From NCBI GenBank assembly GCA_947643405.1, contig CANRVY010000007.1:1-55730 (forward strand): 55,730 nucleotides of DNA. The letters run 5' to 3'. Position 1 is the stretch's first letter; every line of letters starts with the position of its first letter. The DNA is from an uncultured Mycoplasmatota bacterium (lineage in GTDB: Bacteria; Bacillota_I; Bacilli_A; RF39; UBA660). Below, in pieces: positions 44,601-51,140 of this stretch. The notes below the pieces were generated by a model, which was given only the letters and a program-made list of their open reading frames with translations, was not told where the DNA came from and did not search any database. Made by a program: the position numbers and the translations under genes.

Positions 44601-44816
44601 GATATGGATAGTGATATAGAGTTTCATGGTATAATTGACTTGTTGATCGAAGATCAAGATATATGTTACATTATTGATTATAAACTAAAGAATATTGAGA
44701 AGGTATCTTATCAAGAACAAGTAAAAGGATATAGGAAAGTAGTAGAAAAAAGGCTAGGAAAAAAAGTGAAAGGAATTTTATATTCTTTGCTTGATGAGAC
44801 ATATAAAGAGGTATAA
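41580..44816 (+). CDS. addA: ATP-dependent helicase/nuclease subunit A (AddA/RexA)
   Basis: 1078 aa. UvrD-type helicase: Walker A SAGAGSGKT (residues 29-37), motif Ia TFTKAAAFEM, motif II IDEYQDTN, motif III GDIKQSIYRFR, motif V NLMTIHKSKGLEY, motif VI RIRVFYVALSRAKEK. C-terminal nuclease with GIIDLLIE and YIIDYKLKN. Forms AddAB with the upstream product, resecting breaks. ATG 41580 is favoured over GTG 41571 because AGGAGGTG (41566-41573) overlaps the GTG. Ends in a strong terminator. Confidence 0.93.
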   Translation: MIPIKPANATWTDEQWEAIYKDGNNIIVSAGAGSGKTAVLTERIIEKLKRGVSISSLVVLTFTKAAAFEMKTRVRKKIKKEIENGNKSLEKELEKIDSAAITTFDSYSLSLVKKYHYLLGIKKDIGIADNIVLGMKKKELIDDVFHNFYQRKDLGFLKLLDTFTIKDDDKMKSICLKLNDSLESIAHKKEYLDTYLEKYYEESFIEEKVKQYEKILGNEKEEILSLLVDLKSNVNHPVGIEFVLRVGEVLEPLYACASYDDYKVISTISLPSFTRSKKIEEQELLKMKEIYDSLKEHFIRLKELCIYEDRVSLKSSIYDTRETVETLISILKEFDKELFDYKKKESLYEFSDIGRLAITLLEEHPFIANQIKENTNEIMIDEYQDTNDIGDYFISLIADHNVYMVGDIKQSIYRFRNANPSIFMDKYSSYSIHQNGEKIDLNKNFRSRKEVLEDINFLFEKFMDHEIGGADYKSGHAMVFGNEEYEKGGKTVQNYHFEILDYQYKEMEYARTYRPEEIEAFIIANDIQKKVESHYQVYDKDNHELRNIAYNDFSILLDRKTSFDLYKKIFTYLGIPLLIHKDEDFVYSDEIFVIENMMKWIYSILDFNYAKDHLQYSVMSVSRSFVADIKDEELFEFFMTHKDNFQESLNLNSSPVYELHQKMQLLAEYSKTHTLSELLNQIYQEFDMYQAILKLQNIEFLSIKLDYLLDVSRNLEKMGYQIFDFIYYLEEAIKGETDITFSRNQEADSNSVNLMTIHKSKGLEYHICYYAGLGKKFSKADLKDRFLFDQKFGFIVPHFDEGIRENFYKELLKEEWNKEDISERIRVFYVALSRAKEKMIFVTNLSDKETTSFNDFVDSKTRLKYKCFYDILLSIKSKLKPYIIPCSLDNLLLTKKYEQLKETNYESLLEKSNQKSNYINLSIQKKKLEEKTFSKSYHIVDEKEQDRLDLGIRLHECLQYVDYNHIEESLEKMELSNFEYQKLKAFFKADFWSKLKSPIFYQELEIIDMDSDIEFHGIIDLLIEDQDICYIIDYKLKNIEKVSYQEQVKGYRKVVEKRLGKKVKGILYSLLDETYKEV

Positions 44817-44818
44817 AA

Positions 44819-44852
44819 AAACAAATGTATATTTTAAAACATTTGTTTTTTT
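44819..44852 (+). terminator. Terminator of addBA
   Basis: Perfect 9-bp stem (44819-44827 with 44840-44848) with T tail; its symmetry lets it stop leftward transcription too, including from the minus-strand promoter at 44907-44934. Confidence 0.85.
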
Positions 44853-44881
44853 ATTGAATTAAGAACTCAAAGTAGAATACT

Positions 44882-44911
44882 TTGAGATTTATCTCTGACA
44901 CGTTATATAAT
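44882..44911 (+). promoter_or_regulatory. Candidate rightward promoter of the AAA+/VWA-like pair
   Basis: TTGAGA 44882-44887, 18-bp spacer, TATAAT 44906-44911. The -35 lies in the left palindrome. Transcript would have a leader of about 125 bases containing the right palindrome. Confidence 0.55.
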
Positions 44912-44934
44912 ACCATTTTTTACCAATTTGTCAA
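44907..44934 (-). promoter_or_regulatory. Candidate leftward promoter within the inverted-repeat segment
   Basis: On the minus strand TTGACA (44934-44929), a 16-bp spacer and TATTAT (44912-44907), pointing away from the AAA+ gene into the addA terminator. If the segment flipped, this promoter would face the AAA+ gene with a leader of about 50 bases. Confidence 0.5.
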
Positions 44935-45045
44935 ACTAAATTTTTTTAAAGTCTATTTTAGTCTATTCTCGTTTTTTATTATTTGCTTTCTCAAAAATAA
45001 TTATTCTTCGCAAAGTATTCTACTTTGAGAAGAGTGGGGGATATT

Positions 45046-46785
45046 ATGGAATATAGTGAAAAAACAGGAAAATGGTTTATTGTATATAAAGGTACGGATA
45101 TTAATCTGAATGATATTGTTAATGCTCTTAGAAACATTTGTCCACAGTCTTATACTGTAAGATCAAAAACAGGGAATAATTTAATTTTTTCTAAAATAGT
45201 TTATGCTGATTATGAAGATGATCGAGATCCGCATTGGGAAGGTGATACTGGAATTCTCACTGTTAATGGATATGTTCAATCAGAAATTAAAAAAGCTGTT
45301 GGCGTTTATTCGAAGTATCATATTAATGACGAAGATAAATATCAACGTCTTACCAATTATATGTATCGTGAATATAAAACAGGTTTTTTTGAGAAACTAA
45401 AATCCTATATGCATTTTTGTTCTGCTGTTTGGGATAGAGAAGCGAATTCACTGATTGCTGGTGTTTCAGAACCAATAAATGAATTTACACATTTATATTA
45501 TGGTTATACAAGAAGAAATTCTGAAGTTATGTTTTCTAATAATGCAGGATTATTGAAACAATTTTGTGATGAAGTAAAGGAAATGGACAGTAATACTTAT
45601 ATGAAAGATGGGAAGCTTTTTACCTTGGAGGGGGAAGAAGTAAAAAAAGATACAACACTTATTAAAAATACTAGAGAGAATGCAAACTTTTTAATAGAAG
45701 GGTTAAATTCATTGCTGATACAGGTTACAAATGAATCAGTTAGAACAAAAATTGAAGAAAATGTAGAAGCTTATTTGTTATCACAAGATCCTAAAAAAAA
45801 GATAAGTGATTATGTTTTTAATGAATTGGATAAGGAACTTAAGACTCAGATTTTACAAATCATAAAACAAACTATAGAAGAATATAGTGTGGAGCATGAA
45901 ATCACGACACAATTAAATGAACTCTTTGATGAAAAACTAAGTGATTATGCCAGTCATATAACGGTTCCAATCACTCATATTATTAAGTTAAATGATGTTA
46001 TTTTGGGACAAACTAAGGGCGGATTTTATCATGAAAAATTTGAGCAGATATTAACGCAAATCCAATTAGATGAACCAATTATGCTAATTGGACCAGCAGG
46101 AAGTGGAAAGAATGTTGCGATATCTCAAGTAGCAGATGCTTTAGGTTTACATATGTATTATACCAATAATGCATCTAATGAATTTAAATTGACTGGTTTT
46201 ATTGATGCTGGAGGGAATTACCGAGATACTGAATTTTATAAAGCATTTAAAAATGGTGGTGTTTTTTTCCTAGATGAAATTGATAATTCTGATCCATCTG
46301 CACTCATTGTAATCAATTCTGCACTTGCAAATGGATATATGGCATTTCCGCATGAAACAATTGATAGACATCCAGACTTTAGAATTATAGCAGCAGCAAA
46401 TACTTGGGGAAAGGGAGCAGATTTACAATATGTTGGAAGAAATGCATTAGATGGTGCCACTTTAGATCGGTTTGATAATATCTTCTTTGATTATGATCAA
46501 AAATTAGAACAAGCGCTATATCCAAATGATGAAGTCTTACAATTTATGTGGTCATTTAGGAATGCAGTTTATCAATCTAAAGTTCCTCATATCGTTTCAA
46601 CTCGTGGAATTGGAAAAGTATATAAAAAAGAAATTAATGGTATTCCTGCGTCTTATATTTTAACTTCTAATGTTATCAAAAATCTTGGTCAAGATGATAT
46701 TAATGTGATCATTGGAAATATGCAAGATATTTGTTCTGATAACAAATTTTATGAAGGTATTAAACAGTTGAGGCTTAGTAGATAG
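45046..46785 (+). CDS. MoxR/CbbQ-type AAA+ ATPase with novel N-terminal region
   Basis: 579 aa. Residues 1-300 are unrecognised, with a charged helical stretch at about 225-310 likely to be coiled coil. The AAA+ core follows: Walker A GPAGSGKN (349-356), Walker B FFLDEID (Asp410, Glu411), sensor AAANTWGKG, then GRNALDGATLDRF with the arginine finger, as in MoxR/CbbQ/GvpN-type AAA_5 proteins. These remodel a partner, often a VWA protein, and the next gene fits that. ATG 45046 has GTGGGGGAT upstream; an in-frame start at 45025 would lie in the palindrome. Candidate conflict/defence module. Confidence 0.8.
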   Translation: MEYSEKTGKWFIVYKGTDINLNDIVNALRNICPQSYTVRSKTGNNLIFSKIVYADYEDDRDPHWEGDTGILTVNGYVQSEIKKAVGVYSKYHINDEDKYQRLTNYMYREYKTGFFEKLKSYMHFCSAVWDREANSLIAGVSEPINEFTHLYYGYTRRNSEVMFSNNAGLLKQFCDEVKEMDSNTYMKDGKLFTLEGEEVKKDTTLIKNTRENANFLIEGLNSLLIQVTNESVRTKIEENVEAYLLSQDPKKKISDYVFNELDKELKTQILQIIKQTIEEYSVEHEITTQLNELFDEKLSDYASHITVPITHIIKLNDVILGQTKGGFYHEKFEQILTQIQLDEPIMLIGPAGSGKNVAISQVADALGLHMYYTNNASNEFKLTGFIDAGGNYRDTEFYKAFKNGGVFFLDEIDNSDPSALIVINSALANGYMAFPHETIDRHPDFRIIAAANTWGKGADLQYVGRNALDGATLDRFDNIFFDYDQKLEQALYPNDEVLQFMWSFRNAVYQSKVPHIVSTRGIGKVYKKEINGIPASYILTSNVIKNLGQDDINVIIGNMQDICSDNKFYEGIKQLRLSR

Positions 46786-46822
46786 TATGTATAGATATTA
46801 TAAAAAGGGTGAATTAGATGTT

Positions 46823-47674
46823 ATGGAATATTCATTTGGTTCTTTGATTGAATTTATTGAATATTTAGATCATACACCAACCAATTCTAGCATTTGGGGA
46901 TATAGAGATTTGGAAAGTGAAACAGGGAATTTTGATTTTTGTCAAACTAGATCTTTAAAGGAAGCCAAAGAATTTTGTAAGTATGGATATCATGAAAATT
47001 TTGATAAGCTAGTTGAATTAAAAACCTCTTTAGAAAAATATATTAAATTATCTAGAAAAAGAAGTCAGCAATATAATTTTTATGTCGGTTATGCTCCAGA
47101 TGTAAAAGCATATTTAGAAGGAAATCCTCTTTCTATGTTGAACAAGCAAAATCCCAAAAGAAGACACATTGACATATATTATAATTCTGCTATTTTAGGT
47201 TATGTTTCAACTGGTCAGATTTATAATCGAGGAGCAATTACATTATGTCTTGCTGAAATTTTAGAAAATATGGGGTTTACTGTTGGACTAAACCTCTTTA
47301 CGATGTCTGAAAAAAATGGACAAATTCATTACGCAAAATTTCATGTGAAACATCCCGGAGAAAGATTAAATATACAAAAATTATACTTTCCTTTATGTAA
47401 TCCTTCATTTTTAAGGCGACTTGTCTTTCGATTAAGAGAACAAACTCCAGATATTAAAGCTTCTTGGACAAAGGGATATGGTTCTACTTCTGATGATTAT
47501 ACAATTCGAAGAATCATTGATTTAAAAGATAATGATATTGTCATTTGTCAGCCAAGTGAAATGAATGTACAAGGACATGATATTGTAGATGATGCCAATG
47601 CTATGTTTCATTATATAGATCGATTTACAAGTGATGAAATAGAGCTTGCCCATGTGAAACGCTTACAAAGATAA
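46823..47674 (+). CDS. VWA-like partner protein (DUF7192-like)
   Basis: 283 aa. The core (about 75-240) begins NFYVGYAPDVKAYLEGNP and RRHIDIYYNSAILGYVS, then NRGAITLCLAEILENMGFTVGL, and ends DIVICQPSEMN. The strand-helix order resembles a VWA fold whose metal site (DxSxS) is degenerate; phage-type partners of MoxR-like ATPases (DUF7192, from memory) look similar. ATG 46823 has GGTGA 10 bases upstream; ATG 46787, one base after the ATPase stop, gives 12 more residues and is possible through coupling. Co-transcribed with the ATPase; strong terminator follows. Confidence 0.65.
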   Translation: MEYSFGSLIEFIEYLDHTPTNSSIWGYRDLESETGNFDFCQTRSLKEAKEFCKYGYHENFDKLVELKTSLEKYIKLSRKRSQQYNFYVGYAPDVKAYLEGNPLSMLNKQNPKRRHIDIYYNSAILGYVSTGQIYNRGAITLCLAEILENMGFTVGLNLFTMSEKNGQIHYAKFHVKHPGERLNIQKLYFPLCNPSFLRRLVFRLREQTPDIKASWTKGYGSTSDDYTIRRIIDLKDNDIVICQPSEMNVQGHDIVDDANAMFHYIDRFTSDEIELAHVKRLQR

Positions 47675-47706
47675 AAAACTATTGTATTTAATTACAATAG
47701 TTTTTT
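47673..47706. terminator. Bidirectional terminator between the VWA-like gene and glmS
   Basis: 14-bp perfect stem (47673-47686 with 47693-47706), six-base loop, A6 and T6 at its ends, serving both convergent genes. Confidence 0.9.
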
Positions 47707-47713
47707 GATGAAT

Positions 47714-49507
47714 TTATTCTACTGTTACTGATTTTGCTAAATTTTTAGGTTTATCAATATCACAACCTCTTAAAAGAGCAATTTCATAAGCAAGCAGTTG
47801 AAATGGAATAATATTTAAAATAGGTTGAAATAAAGGCTCTGTAGAAGGAACTATAATGAAATCATCACAATAATCACATTCTTCAAGCTTTTGATTTGTA
47901 ACTACGATAGAATATGCTCCTCTAGCTTTTACTTCTTTGATATTGCTGATAGTTTTTTCTTGAATAGAAGTATCAGTGACCAAAGATAAAACTGGTGTTT
48001 TTTCTTCAATTAATGAAATGGTTCCGTGTTTTAATTCTCCAGCAGCATATGCTTCACTATGAATGTATGAAATCTCTTTTAGTTTTAAAGAAGCTTCCAT
48101 GCAAATAGCGTAATCAATACTTCTTCCTAAAAAGAATATATCATTATGCTTATAAATTTTAGAAGCAATGTCTTTGGTTTTTAAATTTTCCAATAACTTT
48201 TTAATTTTTAATGGAAGTTTTTGAAAAGCACTTAATAATGGAATGATTTCTTCCATATTAGAACTTTGCTCTAATTTCAACTTTAGAGTAATGAGAGAAA
48301 AGAGAGTTAGCTGGGCCAAATAAGCCTTTGTAGTTGCAACCGCTATTTCAGAGCCAGCTTTTAAAGGTAGTATATATTTGGCTTCTCTTGCAATTGTACT
48401 AGTAATAACATTTACTAGAGCAAGGGTATCAATGTGATCTTTATTTGCTTTTCTAAGAGATGCTAAGGTATCAGCGGTTTCTCCAGATTGCGAAACAACA
48501 ATCACTAAAGTTTTTTTATCATAAAACACTTTTTTATACCGATACTCACTAGCGATTTCAACTTCAACAGGAATACTAGCGTATGTTTCTATCATCCATT
48601 TACCAACTAATCCAGTATGATAGGCACTTCCGCAAGCGACAATTTGAATTTTCTTGTACTTGGAAAAGTTAGGCAATTTTTTGAATTCCATCTCAGGATC
48701 TTTTAAAAAAGGGTTTATGATATTATAAATGACATCGGGCTGTTCATAAATCTCTTTTAACATGTAATGAGCATATCCATTTTTGCCATTGTTACAATTT
48801 TCAATATTGAGCGTTTTCCAAATAGGACGAGTATCTTTTTCTTCTATTAAAGTTACTTTATTTTTTTCTAATTTTACAATGCTTCCTTCATTTAAATAGC
48901 AAATTTCTTTTGTATAAGAACTAATTGCCATAGGATCAGAAGCCAAAAACAATTCTTCTTCTGTTTTCCCTAAAACCAGAGGACTTTCCTTTTTCATTGC
49001 ATATAAAGTGTCTGGTTCTAAATCATTGAAAATGGCAAAAGCATAAGAACCTTTTAATTTTTCTTTCGCTTTTTTTAAAGCTTTGATCATATTTTTAGAA
49101 CTTTTTAAAGCATCATCTATAAAAGCAGCAGCTACTTCTGTATCTGTTTCTGTTTGAAATTGATATCCCTTTTTTTCTAACATTTGTTTTAATTCTATGT
49201 AATTTTCTATAATTCCATTATGAACAAGGGTAATATTTCCGCTTTGATGAGGATGGGAATTGGTTGTGCAAGCTTTTCCGTGGGTTGCCCATCTTGTATG
49301 TCCAATTCCCAGTACTGTATTTTCTAATTTTACTTTTTTTTCTAACTGTTCTAATCTTCCAACAGATTTTATAACTTTAATTTTATTATTTTTTTGATAT
49401 GCAATTCCAGCGGAATCATATCCTCTATATTCTAAGGCTTTTAAACCTGTAATTAAAATAGATATCGTTTTTTCTTGTTTGCCTAGATATCCAACTATTC
49501 CACACAT
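47714..49507 (-). CDS. glmS: Glutamine-fructose-6-phosphate aminotransferase
   Basis: 597 aa. MCGIVGYLG with nucleophile Cys2, an N-terminal glutaminase (GHTRWATHG, HNGIIENY, ETDTEV) and two SIS sugar-isomerase domains (VACGSAYHTG, VSQSGETADT, GRSIDYAICMEASLKLKEISY), ending AKSVTVE. Makes glucosamine-6-phosphate for cell wall. Start at 49507 because the Cys must be residue 2; AAGAAGGAT is the ribosome site. Controlled by the ribozyme upstream. Confidence 0.96.
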   Translation of the reverse strand: MCGIVGYLGKQEKTISILITGLKALEYRGYDSAGIAYQKNNKIKVIKSVGRLEQLEKKVKLENTVLGIGHTRWATHGKACTTNSHPHQSGNITLVHNGIIENYIELKQMLEKKGYQFQTETDTEVAAAFIDDALKSSKNMIKALKKAKEKLKGSYAFAIFNDLEPDTLYAMKKESPLVLGKTEEELFLASDPMAISSYTKEICYLNEGSIVKLEKNKVTLIEEKDTRPIWKTLNIENCNNGKNGYAHYMLKEIYEQPDVIYNIINPFLKDPEMEFKKLPNFSKYKKIQIVACGSAYHTGLVGKWMIETYASIPVEVEIASEYRYKKVFYDKKTLVIVVSQSGETADTLASLRKANKDHIDTLALVNVITSTIAREAKYILPLKAGSEIAVATTKAYLAQLTLFSLITLKLKLEQSSNMEEIIPLLSAFQKLPLKIKKLLENLKTKDIASKIYKHNDIFFLGRSIDYAICMEASLKLKEISYIHSEAYAAGELKHGTISLIEEKTPVLSLVTDTSIQEKTISNIKEVKARGAYSIVVTNQKLEECDYCDDFIIVPSTEPLFQPILNIIPFQLLAYEIALLRGCDIDKPKNLAKSVTVE

Positions 49508-49534
49508 AATTATCCTTCTTTCCATGATTAAAAA

Positions 49535-49685
49535 AAGTGTTGGAATGTTGTTTTGTTACAATCTTGATTTTGCTTTTTCACAATCATTCTTTCGAATACA
49601 CAAATCCGTAACAGTACCCGCCGAATCTTTCGATACTCTGTTAACCTCGTCAACTAACAATAGTCCAGGCGCTAAGTGAAGATTT
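49535..49685 (-). ncRNA. glmS ribozyme (glucosamine-6-phosphate-activated riboswitch)
   Basis: In the minus-strand leader of glmS: the self-cleavage site A-GCGCC (between 49673 and 49672), GTTGACGAGGT, ATCGAAAGATTCGGCGGGT, then a downstream domain, all in the order of the glmS ribozyme core. Binding of glucosamine-6-phosphate triggers cleavage and mRNA decay. The boundaries, especially the 3' end, are approximate. Confidence 0.92.
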
Positions 49686-49712
49686 ACTCCTTTCAAGTCT
49701 TTACTTTATTAC

Positions 49713-49741
49713 ATTATATGAAAAATTTTTTGTTTTGGCAA
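49713..49741 (-). promoter_or_regulatory. glmS promoter
   Basis: Minus strand TTGCCA (49741-49736), 17-bp spacer, TATAAT (49718-49713), about 40 bases before the ribozyme cleavage site. Confidence 0.8.
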
Positions 49742-49757
49742 TTATCCTTAACAAAAT

Positions 49758-49785
49758 TTGACAAAAAATAGGAATGTGCTAAAAT
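49758..49785 (+). promoter_or_regulatory. Promoter of paralogue 1
   Basis: TTGACA 49758-49763, 16-bp spacer, TAAAAT 49780-49785 with an extended TG motif (TGC before TAAAAT). Its whole body nearly matches the promoter at 50395. Confidence 0.7.
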
Positions 49786-49810
49786 AAAAGAACAAAAAAT
49801 GGGGAAGTTT

Positions 49811-50380
49811 ATGGAATTAAATAAATTTAATATAGAAAAATTGATTACTTGGAGCAATGCTCGGATGAGTAAGAGTGAAAAACGCCAAGCAAAAGTTTCT
49901 CTGACTTTTGGTGCTTTAGCGCTGATTGCAGCTTTGGCATCTCCATTTGAAGCTTTTTTATTGGGAGTTGCTACGGTTTCAGTAGCAAAACCTGTCATAT
50001 CTTATATGAAAAATGCGAAAAAACGCATTTTTGCCAAACATCAATTAAAAAGAGTTACAAAGGAATTAGAAAAAAGAGGAATTCATACAACGAAATTAAA
50101 GTTACAAAAAGCAACAACTTTTGTAACATATGTAGAGAAAAAAGAGTACCCATTACAGACTGCGACTGCTTATACTACGTTTTTTAAAGACAGAAGTGAA
50201 CAAATAGTTGCCCTTAGGCAATTAAGAAGTGAAGCATTAAGTGGAACTTATAGTTATTTTGATTGTATTTCTGATTCTATAAAAGAAGCACAATGTAAAT
50301 GTGTTGAAAGACAAGAAACGGAAATCATTGAAGGACAAGAAAAAGTAAAAAAATTACTATTAGAAATCAAAGAAGGATAA
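49811..50380 (+). CDS. Two-span membrane protein of unknown function, paralogue 1
   Basis: 189 aa. An amphipathic start (ELNKFNIEKLITWSNARMSKSEKR), a hydrophobic hairpin (about 29-60), then a long cytoplasmic helical region with FFKDRSEQIVALRQLRSEAL. It is paralogous to the next gene (shared LNxxNI.., FKDRxE..LxQxRSE). Unknown family. ATG 49811 with GGGGAAG upstream; ATG 49799 is too close to the promoter to carry a ribosome site. Confidence 0.65.
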   Translation: MELNKFNIEKLITWSNARMSKSEKRQAKVSLTFGALALIAALASPFEAFLLGVATVSVAKPVISYMKNAKKRIFAKHQLKRVTKELEKRGIHTTKLKLQKATTFVTYVEKKEYPLQTATAYTTFFKDRSEQIVALRQLRSEALSGTYSYFDCISDSIKEAQCKCVERQETEIIEGQEKVKKLLLEIKEG

Positions 50381-50394
50381 AAATCTTTTTCAAG

Positions 50395-50421
50395 TTGACC
50401 AAAATAGGAGTGTGTTAAAAT
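50395..50421 (+). promoter_or_regulatory. Promoter of paralogue 2
   Basis: TTGACC 50395-50400, 15-bp spacer, TAAAAT 50416-50421, with the shared core AAAATAGGAGTGTGT. Confidence 0.6.
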
Positions 50422-50449
50422 AAGCGGGTTAAAGAGGAGGATTTTATAT

Positions 50450-51022
50450 ATGAATTTAAATAGTATTAATATTCAGCAAATTATTTTAATGAGTAGAATG
50501 AAATTAAGTTTTAAAGATTTGTTGATTCGTAATTTATCTATTTTTACATTTTCTATTTGTGCAGCAAGTTTGTTTTTTTCTCATGTATTACATCAAAATT
50601 TACCTTGGACTGCTTGGATTGGCGCAAGTGGTTGTTTAGCCATAAAAACATTAGGAGAAATCGCTGCTTACAAAAAAATGAAGTATCAGGCAAATAAAGA
50701 ATTAACAGCTTTGGCAAAATATTTGAATCAGGAAGGAATTGATGTAAGTCGCATAAGTTTAAAAAAATCCATAGTAGCAGAGAAAGTGCCAAGTCAAGTT
50801 ATTCATGACTATGGAATTAGTGCGATTAAAGAGAATGTAGCAGTTTTTAAAGATAGAAAAGAAAACTTAATGGCTTTAAAACAAGTGCGTTCAGAGCTTG
50901 TACAACAGTTTAGAGAACCAACGAGTGAAGATATAATAGATGGAAATTATGTTGAAATTGTAAGTGATTCAAAACAAGTTGAAAAGATATTGGCAAAAAT
51001 GAGAATGAGGCGAAATATCTAA
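50450..51022 (+). CDS. Two-span membrane protein of unknown function, paralogue 2
   Basis: 190 aa. Same layout as paralogue 1: amphipathic start (NLNSINIQQIILMSRMKLSFKDLL), two spans (about 28-64), then a helical cytoplasmic region with VFKDRKENLMALKQVRSELVQ. No recognised domain. RBS AGAGGAGG before ATG 50450. A duplication of gene plus promoter best explains the pair. Confidence 0.65.
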   Translation: MNLNSINIQQIILMSRMKLSFKDLLIRNLSIFTFSICAASLFFSHVLHQNLPWTAWIGASGCLAIKTLGEIAAYKKMKYQANKELTALAKYLNQEGIDVSRISLKKSIVAEKVPSQVIHDYGISAIKENVAVFKDRKENLMALKQVRSELVQQFREPTSEDIIDGNYVEIVSDSKQVEKILAKMRMRRNI

Positions 51023-51091
51023 ATCTGCAAAACAATTATATTTGAATAGGAAAGGTCTGAAATGAAATAATTCTATTTTATTAGAAAATAT

Positions 51092-51140
51092 AAAAAAGAC
51101 TGTAAGAAACTAGTTATCAGGTTTCATTACAATCTTTTTT
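51092..51140. terminator. Long bidirectional terminator
   Basis: About 19 paired bases with one mismatch and one bulge (51092-51110 with 51121-51140), ten-base loop, A and T ends, between convergent genes. Confidence 0.85.

Larger units (their letters stand above)
44866..45029. repeat. 164-bp promoter region bounded by 21-bp inverted palindromes
   Basis: Left arm 44866-44886 (CTCAAAGTA-GAA-TACTTTGAG) and right arm 45009-45029 are inverted copies with one mismatch (19 bp perfect). Each is itself a palindrome around three bases. The 122 bases between are AT-rich and non-coding. The right arm ends 6 bases before the Shine-Dalgarno site of the AAA+ gene. Either recombination sites of an invertible promoter or paired operators; see findings. 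Confidence 0.85.

Noticed and set aside
45203-45400. 65-codon plus-strand frame within the AAA+ gene
   Set aside because: Overlaps the AAA+ frame, basic low-complexity product, no ribosome site.
49479-49679. 66-codon plus-strand frame over the glmS start and ribozyme
   Set aside because: It covers the ribozyme in antisense and has no promoter or ribosome site.
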